Of a DNA stretch of 64,000 nt, positions 25,385 through 37,859 are shown in pieces. The notes beneath the pieces were generated by a model. The model saw nothing but the letters and a program-made list of their open reading frames with translations, was not told the DNA's origin and ran no database searches. The position numbers and the translations under genes were made by a program. The stretch is from assembly GCA_008360975.2 (NCBI GenBank), contig CM039179.1:49792359-49856358 (forward strand). Reading direction: 5' to 3'. The DNA is from Lichenostomus cassidix (Eukaryota; Chordata; Aves; Passeriformes; Meliphagidae). Numbering within the stretch: position 1 is the first letter of the stretch; each line of letters opens with the position of its first letter.

Positions 25385-25455
25385 TTGGGTAGGTTGCTCA
25401 GTTGGGAGGGGGGAGACCTGGTTCAGGTCCTGATCCCAGTCTCTATTTTTTGTCT
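25385..25455. repeat. possible ancient tRNA-derived SINE fragment
   Basis: The sequence 'gggtaggttgctcagttggg' and then 'agacctggttcaggtcctga' resembles a tRNA-like promoter head. A box-A-like 'tagnttgctcagttggga' comes first and a box-B-like 'ggttcaggtcc' follows, about 20 bp apart. This suits an old tRNA-derived SINE. It does not fold into a convincing intact tRNA by eye, so it is not called a tRNA gene. Confidence 0.45.
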
Positions 25456-26789
25456 AAATCTCCCGCATGCAAACTGCATAAACATATCCAGCAGGGGAAC
25501 CAGGCATCTCCCTGCTCCCTGCAGAGAACACTAACTGTGAGGCCTCAGAAATCTGGTCAAGTTATTGCCCAGCATGTGGGACACTGAATCATCCTCTCAA
25601 GATGTCTAACTTTCTTACTTGTCTGATCAGTCTGCCTGAACACCTGATTTAGGTGCATTGACTTATTCCCTGAGCACTGGGCATAAACTTTGTAGGCACT
25701 GCAAAGATAAAGTTCAAAACAGTCGTTATCAAACTAGCTCTAAATCACTTTTCAAAGGTCTTGCTGAAGTCCTAAGTCCACTAAATGCACATGAAAAAAG
25801 CTAATCACCCCGAGTATATTCTATTTTTACATACTTGTTTTGCCTCAGTTGTTCTTGCATCTGTTTAATTGCTGGAAAACTGCATTAGTGCAGACATTTC
25901 ATAACTGGGTATGCTCTATCCAACTGCAGACACGTAGGTTGGCCAGGCAGCTAGCAAAGGACATCATCACCATTGCCATGAAGGTGCACAGAAGATGTGG
26001 CAAGGTTAATGATCTGTACAGCAGTGTGCCTGGCAGGACGTGCCAATTCCCTACCACAAAGGCTGCCCTCAGATTCTTATCCTGAGGAGAAAACAAGAGA
26101 AATCAGACCACTTACAGGGACACAATGTCAAAGAGGACAAAGAGCAAGCCCAAAGAGAATAGCAGAGTATAGGATAGCCCTGCAAAGAATACAGTATTCA
26201 TTCTCTGCTCTTGCCTCCCAGTGATTTTGCTGCCTTGCCCTCTGTACTTTTTATTCTTTAGCTATTAAAGGAATTAAAAATTCAATAACACACATAAAAG
26301 ACTGCAGCCTTAATCTAAAGGAATGCAAATAACTGTTGAGGCTCGCTAAACTTTCTCAGAGAAAGCACACAAAGCCATTTACAAACCTGCAATTCATCAA
26401 AAAGCAGCAAATTGTTTAATATATATCTTTATTCTATGCATCTTCAAGGCTTATGTTAGTTTTATGCAGAACATCAAATTAATTCCACATGTAATTCAAT
26501 GCAGCAAGTGAAGCTGTATTGTGGCTTCATGTGGCCATATAGATTATCTAAACTATTATTTAAAAAACAACAAATTACTGGAGTTTAAAAGTATTTGTAA
26601 TAAAAAAATAAGCGTTTCATCATGTTCCTTCCTGTGGCACATTAAAACTGTGGCTGTTAGTCCTTTACTACTATGTTTTAAATCCGTGACAAAGTATTGG
26701 AACTGGTTTTTGGCCTGTGGTTTGAGGGGGTGTTTGGAGTAGATGTTCTGTGAATCCTTCAGGATTATCCTATCTTTTGCATGCAATTG

Positions 26790-26838
26790 GAAAGGACTGG
26801 TCTTGGTAATCTAGGTGGTCCCTTTTGTCCTATGTTCT
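26790..26838 (+). mobile_element. possible very old CR1/L3 tail fragment
   Basis: The stretch 'aaaggactggtcttggtaat' followed by 'ctaggtggtcccttttgtcc' and 'tatgttct' resembles the '...ggactggatgatctttgaggtcccttccaaccctatgattct' ending of CR1-group LINEs. Only about 45 bases align by eye. The assignment is tentative. Confidence 0.38.
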
Positions 26839-28675
26839 TATCCTTTGGTTTTTCAAAGTCTTCACCATGTACTTCACAAAGTATATCTTTCACAATCTTG
26901 GACTGGATTGCTACTCTCAAACTGCTGATGGAGAAAATTTAACTATTTGTTACAGAAAAAAATGTTTTAAGGGTCAAAGACTTGGACAGTATTCACATCC
27001 AACAGTGGGATATTAATCAGAAAAAATACATCTCACCATAGGTTAAAGAAACATCTTTCTCAGTTGTGTGACTTTAGCTGTATTTTGTTTCTACTGAAAC
27101 AAAGGTATTTTTCCATGTAAGGCAAGTAGTTACTACTGTATCTGGCATCTGCTTGAAACTCTATCAGGTCATCCTGATTTATCTTTGTCAAATAGTAAGC
27201 CTTTTGGCTAGAGACTTATTTTCCCCACAGGTGTAAAAAATGCAAAACTGTAATTTATAAAACAGAAGATGACAGAATCCCATTTGTACAATACATCTAA
27301 ATGCCAAAAGGTAATCTTATTACAAATAGCACAGTCTTCTCACAGCACTTGCTATATTATTTTCCGGGTGGTCTAAAAAGTTGATTCAGAGAATAATGCC
27401 ACAACAGCAACTTGTAGTTCCTAAGGCCAAATAGCCAGATGTGTCAATAATCAGTGCAAACTGGAAACAGATGTAGGTCCTTGTTGAATAACAAATGTAA
27501 TGAAAATACTTCCTTAGCTCTCTCATGCTTTCACACACACAAGAATTTATGTCTTCCATATTTTTTTAAATTGAATTATTTGCCGCTTCATTTTTATGTC
27601 ACCAAGATCTCTTTCAAAATCTTAGTCACTCCACAATGAACTAATAAAGATTAGTATATCTACAGCAATTGCTTAATATCTGATCAAATTGCTTCTGCCT
27701 AATCATTTTATCATGGAAATTCCTTATCATTGAGATAAGATGAAAACTGTTAAAGGCAGATGTGAAGGCCAAGTCTGGGTATCTCCTGCACCTGCATAGT
27801 TTCTGCATGTGCATGAGAGTAGACAGTCTATAGGATTGATAACACATCTCAGACCACTGGCAAAATCCCTGACATGACTAAATAGACTAAAGTATTGAGT
27901 GAAAGTCAAAACAATGTTTCAGGAACATTTCACACTATCAGGATCTCTGTAAGACCTTGTATAAAGCCACATGTCCAAACTTGATCTGTACCTTCAGTCC
28001 TTGTCTGCAAGTGATGACAGCTCAGTTATGTGAAAAGCTACTTTAAAATGGAATACCAGCTTCAAAACAGAAAAGAAATATTTTGTGAGCTAAGAATCCA
28101 GGTATTATTTACTCAGCTTTGTGATGTTCAGCACCAATCAGAAACTGCCACCCCTAATTTTTAAGGGAGAAGTCACATTTTTCTTAACTAAAGTAGTTTG
28201 AAGATTTTTAATCAGTATTGTACCCCAGTAAAAAGAAGTATTTTTTTCACTGTACAGAAAAGACAGCTTGCTATGCCTTTTGAGACTAACTGGAACTATC
28301 ACCTGATGAAATTAAACAGGAAACTGGGAGAAAAAAGTTGTCTGTCTTGTTCCCAGATGCCAGCATGCACATTGATTCACATCAAATCCTTACCAGAGAA
28401 GTCATACCTGCATATGAAAAGGACAAAGAGCATGGAGGGAGAGCTCAAAAATATGAGTCCTTCTCACAAACTGAAACAGGGAAAACAATTCACATGCAAA
28501 ACCCCAGAAAGGTATTGGAGCACTTATTCCTTCTCCTAAAAATGAGAACAGGAGGATAACCAATGGTGCAGAAAAAGGATTGCAGAAAAAGGCTCTGGCT
28601 GTGGTCCATCACCAGATAGACTCAGTGGCAGTGCTAGTTTCAGGAATTCCCATACCATCTATCTTCAGCCATTAT

Positions 28676-28755
28676 TTCTTCCTCCCGCTCCTCCTCCTCT
28701 TCCTCCTCCTCTTCCTTCTCTTTCTCCTCCTCCTCCTCTCTGTCCTTCTTCTTCT
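28676..28755. repeat. polypyrimidine CCT/CTT repeat
   Basis: About 80 bases of nearly pure C and T made of CCT and CTT triplets, with only two or three interruptions. The plus strand translates to a leucine run and the minus strand to Glu/Lys/Arg runs. That explains the 152-codon and 61-codon frames here, which are not genes. Long purine/pyrimidine tracts with partial mirror symmetry can adopt triplex (H-DNA) structures. Confidence 0.95.
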
Positions 28756-31700
28756 GCCCAGTGTTGCAGTGCCAGGTCCCTTCCACTTCACCAGCAAAAT
28801 TGACAGACTGCCCTCTGAACCCCATTTAATCAGTTTTTCCTTATCCCAGACCATTTCAGAAGCTCAGTGCATGCTGCAGCTCTGGGAGCAGTTAGCACAA
28901 ACGATGGGGCCTCTGCTGTGGGATGAGAGCTGGGCAGGAGGGCAGGGAGCAGGAGAGACAAACATTTTAGCTGTGGTATTGCCCCATAGCTACTGTGTCC
29001 TGAACTGCAGCTTCAGTAACAGTGTTTTGTTCTTCTGAGTGTATTGTTGATGAAATCCCAAGCAAAAAAAAATAAACTGTGTGCCGGGTATACTAATATT
29101 TATACATACACAAGCTTATTACCTTGCAATAGGAATGTGGCTTACGAGCAATAGCTGTACATCAGCTCCTATGTGTCTCCTTGGATGCTGATAACATGGT
29201 AGTGAAAAAGAAGGTGGGTAGATTTAAGCAAATGGAAACAAAGCTGCAGTCTGATCCTTGTATTAAATTTATAGTCATTAAATAACCAAAAACCTGGGCA
29301 ATTAGGGATATGTCTAAGTCAAAATATACCCCTTACCCTAGTTTCAAAATCCTTGAGCTCAGAATCAACAGAGGGCTAGATTTGATCTAGCAACATTAAT
29401 TGTCATACAGCCATAGGAAAGATTAAAACAAAAAGAGGTTTGTCACGTTTTCCAGATGACTTCAATAGAGAAAGCAGTGACACTAAAAAGAACACAGAGG
29501 TCAATGTCCAGAACTACCTGAATGCATGTTGTTGCAAAAGCAAATGAAGGCATTTTCAGTTGCACAAGTAGATTTTTTTTAAGCTGGAGATGGCCAGTGG
29601 CGTTATTGCTGTTTGTGACATTGAAAAGTCATGTTTCATGTATCTAGTTTTGCTGCCCTCACTGAAATGGATGTTGTAAACCTGGTGAGGACACATACAA
29701 CAGTGATCTGTGATTTAGAAAATATGCCTTATGAAATCAGATGAAAGTCATGCCTACAATAGCATAACACTGCTCAGCCTTTGCTGCACAGCCTTTGGGG
29801 CTGCTCTGTTGCACAGTGATATCCATCTGCCTGTCACAGGCTTCCATCAGGTTGCTAATTAAAAAGCCAGAGCTCATTATGAGGTATTGTAGAAGCAGCT
29901 GATTTTGAAATTTAAGTTCCTTTCAGCAGCAAGCAGTGATTATTTAGGCCTTGTTGTGCACAGCTCCCAGCTCCTTTCCCACTGTCCAAGATCCTGTCTC
30001 AGGAACGACTGGAGGGTTCAGCTCTCTTCCAGCAGGGAAGAGACATCAACTTTACTCTCCCACAAGCTAGGTACATGTTATATTTGGGTGATGCTTCCTG
30101 AGAAACCTCTGCACCTTACTAAGCCTGTTAATTTGGCCAAGGGCCCCTGCTCCTGCACCACTCTGGAGCATAGACATGCCACTGGTCAGGGAAATACTGT
30201 GATGCTGAATCTCAGTAAATCCTGAAAATATCTTATAGCTAAGCCACAGAGTGCAATACCGCTCTGTTTCAGAGGTTTTTAATGAGGATAAAGACTTCAA
30301 AAGCGGCCAGACATAAAGACAGGACCATATAGCATCTTGCAGAAGCAGGTAGGTAATTGCAGTCATGAGACAGAGAAATTAAGATACATAGATTTTGAAG
30401 CTCAAAGAGACAATGGGTAATAGTGTGACCCTCTTAAGTTCATGGGACCAAAAGCACACTGACAATTTTTTTTAACATTGCTAAAGTAGAGATATCTTCA
30501 GGAAGATTTCCCACCTCACTTTAGACTTGGGGATCTGGAGAATTTGTTATGTGTGTAGTCTGCTGCTAACAAGGGTTAATTAGCCTTGTGAAAAACTTCA
30601 TCTTATTTTATGCTTAAGCTATGTTGACTTAACTTAGAGCTATTCGTTCATGTAACAGCTTTGATAGATTACAGAATCATTGCAACACTGACTGGAGCAA
30701 TGCCTAAATACCTTTGAAAAACAGGCTTAAGCTATGTGCCCAGAGAAGCCTGCCGAAAGAGTAATCTTGACTTCTCAACTGCTGGACTGGCACTGAAATA
30801 ATGTGTCCATTTTTTGACAGAACACTCAACGACCAACTGGTATGTAAAAAAAAAAAAAATTGAAATACTACAGAATAATTTAAAATGCAGTACTTCTATG
30901 TACAAACAAGAACTAAAATTGTTTTTAAACAACTCTCAGTAACCTAAAAGCCCTTTGAACTCAGAATTTTCCTTCTGTTATCTTGTGATAAATGATGAAG
31001 AGGAAGTCTTTTCCAAGAGAAGATGACTCATAAAGAACTCTTAGAAACTCACAGTATTCAACACAGCTGGCAATGAATTAAAAAGCCCTTTTTATAATTT
31101 TTTTCTTTTAGATCTTCCTTGTTCCAATAATCACAAAGCACATCACCCTAGTCAGTTATTTCCACAGCTTCTTTTAGCACATTAAATTATTATTTCCATC
31201 AGGCTATTCTGATGAGCAAGTTCATATTCTTAAGGCTAGCTATCGAAAGGCCAATTTCATAAGATAAATTAATTTCCCCTGAATTCCCTTTTACCTTAGT
31301 TACACTACGTCCACTATTTGAGATAGCTTAGAAATACATTGCAATATAGAGGTATCAGATAGGATTGATATGAGTGTACTTTGGACATTTCTATTTAAGT
31401 CAATCATAATCATCTCTTAACATAAGACAAGAAATATAAGGCAATATAAGTAGAAGGTTAATTTCATACTTCCGCAGATAGAGAAAAAGGAATATGAAGT
31501 AAGTTCCTGTTTGTCACCACTGAGTACGAAGTGATGACTGGCTCGGATATTACTATAACCTTCATTGTCTCAAGGGCAAAGGTGAAGCAAAGCTTGTAGG
31601 TAGAGGTAATATCTTCTATTTGAACAACAATTAGTGTTGGTAGAAGTAGCAAAAATTTCTGTACTTTTCAGTCTTTCTGATTAGAGAAAGGACGTGTAGG

Positions 31701-32090
31701 TTTGAAGCCTTGTCTTCCTTTCCAAGCTATAACAATTGACCTAATAAAATTTCAACCTCTTACCAGCAGGTCTGGCCTTGGGTGGAAACCTCTCATCAAA
31801 AACATCTCACTTTGGTCAAATCCGCCTTGACACTGATGAATGTGTTTGTCAAGGTGAATCTTTCTTCAGTATCCAGATGAACAATAATTACTCTTCCAGT
31901 TGCAAATTAGAATTCTGAATTTAATACAGCCCACTGGGAACAGTCATTCTCAAAGTTCTTGTTTACACTTCTCTTACAGTCCTGTACCTTGCTCACCTAG
32001 TTTAACTACCTAATAAATATCTTACTCCCATAAAAGTTAGATATTCAGCACTGACATAGCACTTTATGGATAGGGAAGCATTATCCAAAC
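28756..32090. other. gene-free stretch
   Basis: No gene or clear interspersed repeat. A plus-strand frame (29905-30225, 106 codons) and an overlapping minus-strand frame (30067-30366, 99 codons) have no recognisable domain. An A-run of 13 or 14 bases lies near 30847. The segment around 29830-29900 contains a CTAATTAAAA homeobox-type motif and may be conserved; this is a guess from composition only. Confidence 0.5.
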
Positions 32091-32181
32091 AAAACAAAAA
32101 AAGAAAAAAAAAAAAGAAGAAAAAGAAAAAGGAAAATGAAAAGAAAAAGGAAAATGAAAAGGAAAAGAAGAAAAAAAAAAG
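32090..32181. repeat. A-rich polypurine tract with an 18-bp tandem duplication
   Basis: About 90 bases of nearly pure A and G. Inside it, the 18-base unit 'gaaaaaggaaaatgaaaa' is repeated perfectly at 32125-32142 and 32143-32160. It could be an expanded LINE or SINE tail, but no element body is recognisable on either side. A simple A-rich repeat is the safer call. Confidence 0.95.
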
Positions 32182-34679
32182 GACAGCTGTGGTGGAAAGG
32201 CAGATTTACTCACGGCTTCTCAAACTATTGACTTCAGAGTGAAATCATCTAATCCAGAGAGACCTGGCATTACTCAGTGTGTATTCAGGGCAAGTTATCA
32301 AAATGCAGCTTTAACATGTATAGGAAATTATTCCTAAATCAGTAAGTATAACAGTATCTATGGGCAGAGCTGTCATCTACATTTTTCACTCTTAGTACAT
32401 AATGTTCTCAATTTTGTATCTTCCCTTACTTGAACTTGGAAGTTGTCAACTTCTATGTTTTTATCAAATATCAGGCCTTTCACTTTATCTAGGATTATGG
32501 AACTTTTAGTGAAATAGTTTTGCTCCAAAAAATTTGAAACACTGTCAGTCATTGCTATTGCCCTGATTAATAAATAGACTTCTTATTGCAAGACTTACAT
32601 TCCTCACTGGTATCTCCCACTGTGCTTTTGCTAGCTATGTGAAGGAAAATCTTGCAGGGGACATGGTAGTTGCTACATCTGATGGGAAGAAAAATAGAGA
32701 TGGATAACAAAGCATGGTCTTCCCTCTTTCATTTTTCACATTCTCCAGAATTAAAAGATGGGACATTTTTTATTAAAGAGCTAAGTGAAGAAGCTGTTTA
32801 TCCCTGTGATATCATCTCACTCTTCTGAAAGAGTAGGGTTTATTAAGAGCCAGATGAGCTATTTCTGCAAAGCACTGCACAGTGTGACACAGACACATTC
32901 ACTCCAGAGACTGACAGCGGTCAGGACAGCAGGATCCTCAGCCAAGTGATGCAGGATCATTGCATCTGCACTGCTCAAGTGTAGCCTCCAGGGAAAGCTC
33001 GACACTTCTGATCTGATGTAGCATACAGCATTTCATGGTACTCCCTTAAACACAGATAGGATTTCATATCTATCTATCTATCTACTATTGCCAAAATAAT
33101 AATATAATTTGAGATTTCTTAGAATAATAGCTTAGCAGCTAATGAAAATTTATGCAACATGTACTGTGAGGGAACAGACCGAGGAATGAACTGGGGACCT
33201 AAGTTTTTTGATAGTGTAAATGTAACCTGAGAGATATCAAACATGGTCGATGCAGGTTTGACCCACAGGATTATATACCTTACATAGCAAACATCTCCTT
33301 TTCCTACCTATCACCTTGAAAATACTTCATGTAAACTACAGTGATGGGCAAGTATAATCCAAAGCTAGATTTCAAATGTTGCTTCAATCTCTCTCTCTTC
33401 ATCTGAGCCAAAGTGGGTTATTGCAAAGGACAATGCTGTTTAGTCTATCATTTATGCATGTGGAGAAATGGATTTGAATGGAACTATGAATGCCCTTTTT
33501 TCAAGACATAAATTTCAAGTACTCCTTTCAAATGTTATGAGTCTCAATTACTGCACCAACCCCATTTTGTTGAGCTAATGCAAAGATTGGAGTTGGCATC
33601 TACATAATTTTACAGCCTTGTTGTCCTCGTTGAAAAAAAATCAGGCATCATTTTCCTGGTTTCAAAATTTCTCAGCCAAGTCAGATGAATAATCTCTCTT
33701 AATTTTTATGGTTACTTGATAGCAGGTCTATTCCTGTACACATCATCCCAAACACACACATAAATTCTTCACTCTACTTTTCAGGACTTAAGCCATAGTG
33801 TTCTTGTTCCCTACTTTCCTACTTGGTTTCTCCAGTGTCAACATTATACCTAGTCAAGAGGTTAAAACACCTCTCTGCTTTTTTACATTCTAAAATAGGG
33901 GGATAGATTTGAAAACCTTGCTGAATATAACAGAGATATCTTTTTAAGGACCTGCTCCAGTGTCAGTTCTGATATCCCCTGGATTTCTCAGGTGTTTTAC
34001 CACAAAAAGAGAAGTTTGTAAGCCTGATTTTAAAGCTTGTAGCTGGCTTCTGCAAAAAATTGGATACTTAACAATAGGTTTTTAAAAGGCTCATATGCCT
34101 ATTCCTAGACATGATATCAAGTGCAGTTGCATGACATTAGCCTACATTATAAAAGTGTTGGCAAAATATCTCCTCCATGTTGTTATAACAAACAAAGAGC
34201 TGGGTGGCTGATTTCATGTCCTACAGATGATTGTGCTGTCTCCATAACACTTGAATTGATTTTCAATGGACATACAGATTGAATATTCTACCCAATCCAA
34301 ACCTCTGTAGGGTTGTATTGTGCAGCAAGTAATTGCACACTGTGATAGGTGAGAGAACTGCCAAATAACGTAACTAAACTTTTTTTTTTTTCAGACCAGA
34401 CTGCAAATCACGCTAATTCTGGTAAATCATGGGCCAAGAGTGTATGTGTAGACAGGGAGTGAGTTTCATTCAATGAACAATAAATTGATCATGGATATGA
34501 ATATTTCATATTCTACAGAGTTTGAATTTTTAATTTCAGCTCAGCACACAACACAAATGTCTATCTCTAGGCCCATGCACAATACAGTCAGTGCATAGCA
34601 GTGTACATGATCATTTCCAGCTCAAAGGTTTGGTTCTAGGAGTCAAACCCCCATGGAAGTTTTTTGCAGGACTCTGTTA

Positions 34680-34680
<1 letters not shown>
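32182..34680. other. gene-free stretch with a small TATC microsatellite
   Basis: No gene recognised and no open frame long enough to list. A (TATC)n tract of about 4.5 copies is at 33067-33084. Sequence near 33170-33210 (ggaatgaactggggacct) faintly resembles an ancient SINE head, but too weakly to call. Confidence 0.5.

Positions 34681-34752
<72 letters not shown>
34681..34752. repeat. compound microsatellite (TC)13-T20-(GT)13
   Basis: A (TC)n block of 26 bases (34681-34706) runs directly into about twenty T residues (34707-34726), then a (GT)n block of 26 bases (34727-34752). A T/G-rich low-complexity tail continues to about 34830. The frames over it are Leu/Phe/Val/Cys chance translations. 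The (GT)n part can adopt Z-DNA. The tract should be highly polymorphic and is a likely site of assembly or sequencing error. Confidence 0.97.
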
Positions 34753-34832
34753 TTTGCTGCTGTTGGTTTTTGGGGTATTGTTTGTTTGATTGTTTTTTGG
34801 TTTTGTTTGCTTGGGTTTTTTGTGTTGATTTA
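34753..34832. repeat. T/G-rich low-complexity tail
   Basis: Degenerate TTTG and TTTTG units continue from the compound microsatellite. Probably the decayed flank of the same simple-repeat expansion. Confidence 0.8.
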
Positions 34833-37823
34833 ATTTCTATCACTCAAGACAGTACCTCATTTTGATTTATTAAAATATACTCTAAATCTGTTTATTAATG
34901 CATTTCCATAAAGAATAGGAATTCAAAAACAATAGAGCATTTCTCAGTAATCACATTGCCAGTTATTCTGTTGAGGTGTTACAGACAATTTTTAGTCACA
35001 ATAGGAAGACCTCCTTTCTCCTGTAATGCAGTGAGAAGAGTGGAAGGTGTGTCCATCACCATTTCGCTTAGCAGCTGAATGTTGAGACTCATTAGCAACC
35101 TGGGAGACAAGAGCTGACAGATTCAAGTCATCAACGCTTGTCTCCTCCAGTGACAGCAAATGTGTTATCGGGGGTGGCTTGCACAGTTAGGAAGAGACAA
35201 ATAGTTTGGGTTTGGGGGTTTTTCCAAATTTCTTTTTTTAAGCTCAACTAGCTCATTTTAATGGCCCTAACTCAGTGTGAAGGAAATTACAGCTGGCATT
35301 ATCATGAATTACGAACATTCCCACCAGTTATTCTGCTCCTAAAGGCCTTGACCAAAGGGGAGTTCTTCACAAACTTTATCCATTGAAATTTTCTTCAGAC
35401 TTAAAGAAAAAAATCCCACTAAGAATGAGGAAGGAAATCACAAATTTCATAATATTTTTGAAAGAAAAAAAATAACATGGAGCTCAGATATTTTGATATT
35501 CTTAGTTTCATAAAGAGGAAATGCTTGCTTTAAAATCCTGTGTGAACAACATAATTGTTATAGCAGTCAATATTTCTAAATAACAAATGAAGAGAAGAGG
35601 AAAAGCAGAGCTTTTTTTTACATTTCAACAGTTCCAAATTTTTTTTCTACATGATTTTCAAGACTCTGAATATACTAAAAAATAGATATTTCTTATGAAA
35701 ATGGAAAGGTTTGGCTTTGAAGAACTACTTTTTATTTTTTTTCTAATTAAAGCCATTTCATAATAATTCAATTTTACTTCAAAATCCATTGAAGTCATTA
35801 CAAACTCCCTTTGATTTCAGAAGTTTTTGGATAAAGTCCATAGATGGGATTTATGTAGGCAGGGTAGAAGAAAAAACCCAGCCATTCTGCTCTTGAAGAT
35901 TTTCAGCTCAGCTTTACAGCTATATTTTCCCTTGACTTCAGAGACAAATACAGGTAAGGGCAATATTTGGTCTTGAGATGTATTTTCAAAAGTAAATTAA
36001 ATAGAATGCAAGAGCTACAGCTGGGAAAACAGCTAATTTGCTTTTCAAACTATTAATATTTATTACTTACACGTCAAGGATTACCTATATTATTACATGG
36101 AAAGAAGTTAAGAGACTACATCACAGATAATATTTTTAAATTAAAACACAGATTTAGATCTAGGCAACTCATTGATTTCTTGTTCTTGACATCATCTCAT
36201 TTGTCGCAACACAGTGAGTTTCTGCATAAGATAAATGTTATAACAAGGACTGTTTTAAATCCATAAAATTTAGGCACATATTCCAAATAAATTATTTTAT
36301 GGCTAGTACACTCTTATTTTACTTCTCTTTTCCTGCATTGATGAGGTTTATCCCCAGCTGTGCTTAGTTTGTTTGAAGTGACAATCTAACAGAGCAGCTG
36401 TGCCATCTCTCCTGTCTTCTTTTCACCATCATCACCATCAACACCATCAAAGTGAGCAGAGAGGGGTTTAGAGCTCCTTACAGTGCCTTTTACCATCTTA
36501 GGCCAAGTGAAATTTTCAGGGCTGTTTTCTATGTGCAAAGCAGCCTGATCAAGCACTGGAGCAAGCTACAGAGGTTTGACACACCAGTGCCTACGTTGCA
36601 TGTAGCTATGTGGACAATCAGCCACAGCCACGCACAGGTGTACATCTGTCTGTTTACCTCTGTGATGTCAAATGGTAATAAAAAAACTATACTTGATGCA
36701 GAACTACTATTACATATTCTACAGTGTATGGAAGTACATGTATTCAGTTGTTTTTTCAAAAAATGGGGATTTTGAGCGCAAAATGTGTACTTGGACTTTA
36801 GATGTACACTGTCACAAGACAAATAGGTTTCCATGTTTTATTTTGACTCCTTTGTATGTGTGTGTATATACATACATACACAAAAAAATCCAGAAGCCTT
36901 TGTGTGCCTGGAAGTTGGTCACATTTATTCAGCTAGAACAGGCAGTTTCTTAACACACCTTAATTTTTTTGTGTGCATAAACACGCTTTTTGTGTGCACG
37001 AAAACCCGCTTTTCGTTTTTATTAGCAAGGTATATTGCACACATGTGACAATAAAACTCAATATAAAAGCCATTTTAGTGTGTACCTGGGTTTTATTCCT
37101 TCTAGTAACATTTGCTCCACTTTGTGATCTGTAATCAAATAGTTCACAAGTAAGCACCTGGGCATGGATGAATCTCATTTAACATTATACCTCTAAAAGT
37201 TCAGAACTTAGCTGATCAGGCTCTGTCTTCAGGGAATGGCAGGAGACAGGCAAATCACCCCTGTGTAGAACAGGAATCTAGAATAGGCAGTTGAATCACC
37301 AGCTGAACGTGCCTATTTCTCTCCACTATAGCACAAAACCATAGATTACCTTTAGACAAGCAAATATTAGACATCTCAAGTCAGCAGCTCTGAATAGCAT
37401 ACCATCAGGCCACCAGGAAGTATGCATGGAGAAGCAGAGGAAGGCAGCTCAGTATCTGAGCCTGAACAGCATTAACATGTTGGTGTCCATGCAGGCACCT
37501 GCAGTTGGTCACAGGCTGCTCTTCCACTCATGGTGTGGTGGGGGCAGTGATATCCACAGGGTTTCAAGAGAGGCAAATATGCTTGTTCAGACAACCTAAA
37601 CATTCATTAACTCTGCCCTTTCAACAAAATGGGATACGTGCAGGACATCATGCTACCGGGCAAGAGTCAAGGACTGCTCCAAGGGCTCGGCTGTGGTTTG
37701 CCACGGGCTCTCTGCATGGAGCAGGGCTCGACTGAGCAGCCTCAGGCACATGCCATAGAGCTGCTTGGCGGTGGGATGATCCTCAAGGCCAAAATATGCA
37801 TCTCTTCAGTGCCCTTGCTGGGG
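34833..37823. other. gene-free stretch
   Basis: No gene recognised. Overlapping plus frames between 36452 and 37048 and opposing minus frames (36529-36834, 36960-37178) have no known domains. A CACCATCATCACC-type tract is at 36424-36450. The 37400-37780 segment is richer in G+C and CpG than the average here. A possible ancient repeat near 35783 is listed separately. Confidence 0.5.
35783..35848. repeat. possible ancient sauropsid repeat fragment
   Basis: The phrases 'ccattgaagtcattacaaac' and 'tccctttgatttcagaagtt' resemble the 'cccattgaagtcaatggcaaaactcccattgatttcaatggga' type core of an old amniote high-copy repeat. They are similar in kind to the fragments near 18680 and 62640. The exact family is not known to me. 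Confidence 0.45.
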
Positions 37824-37859
37824 TGATGATGATGATGATGATCATCATCATCATCATCA
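37824..37859. repeat. perfect 36-bp palindrome of TGA/TCA triplets
   Basis: Six TGA triplets (37824-37841) are followed with no spacer by six TCA triplets (37842-37859), the exact reverse complement, centred on TGATCA. The pattern needs either an inverted duplication of a trinucleotide microsatellite or expansion outward from a short palindrome. In the minus-strand frame it gives Asp and His runs, which are not evidence of coding. It can form a hairpin or cruciform. Confidence 0.97.

Larger units (their letters stand above)
24235..28675. other. long gene-free stretch
   Basis: No gene recognised. The 25000-25600 part has moderately higher G+C and a tRNA-SINE-like fragment, listed separately. 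The 26400-26530 part is A+T-rich with TAAT-type motifs. A purine-rich, open 28198-28539 segment (113 codons, plus) has a Lys/Ser/Thr-rich translation without domain similarity and overlaps a second frame, so chance is favoured. Confidence 0.5.

Noticed and set aside
25385..25455. Possible tRNA gene from box-A and box-B-like words
   Set aside because: No cloverleaf with paired acceptor and anticodon arms could be built by eye, so a SINE head fits better.
28580..29038. 152-codon plus-strand frame with a long leucine run
   Set aside because: The run is produced by the CCT/CTT repeat. The rest has no domain, so it is not evidence for a membrane protein.
33385..33450. Second MIR-like SINE (cttcaatctctctctcttcatctg-type phrase)
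   Set aside because: Only one box resembles MIR, and the flanking order of blocks does not continue.
34591..34865. Leu/Phe/Val/Cys-rich open frames of 70-80 codons
   Set aside because: They are translations of the (TC)n-T20-(GT)n simple repeat and its T/G-rich tail.
36424..36450. CACCATCATCACC tract as a CRISPR-like or satellite array
   Set aside because: It is a short degenerate trinucleotide tract with no spacers or regular period.
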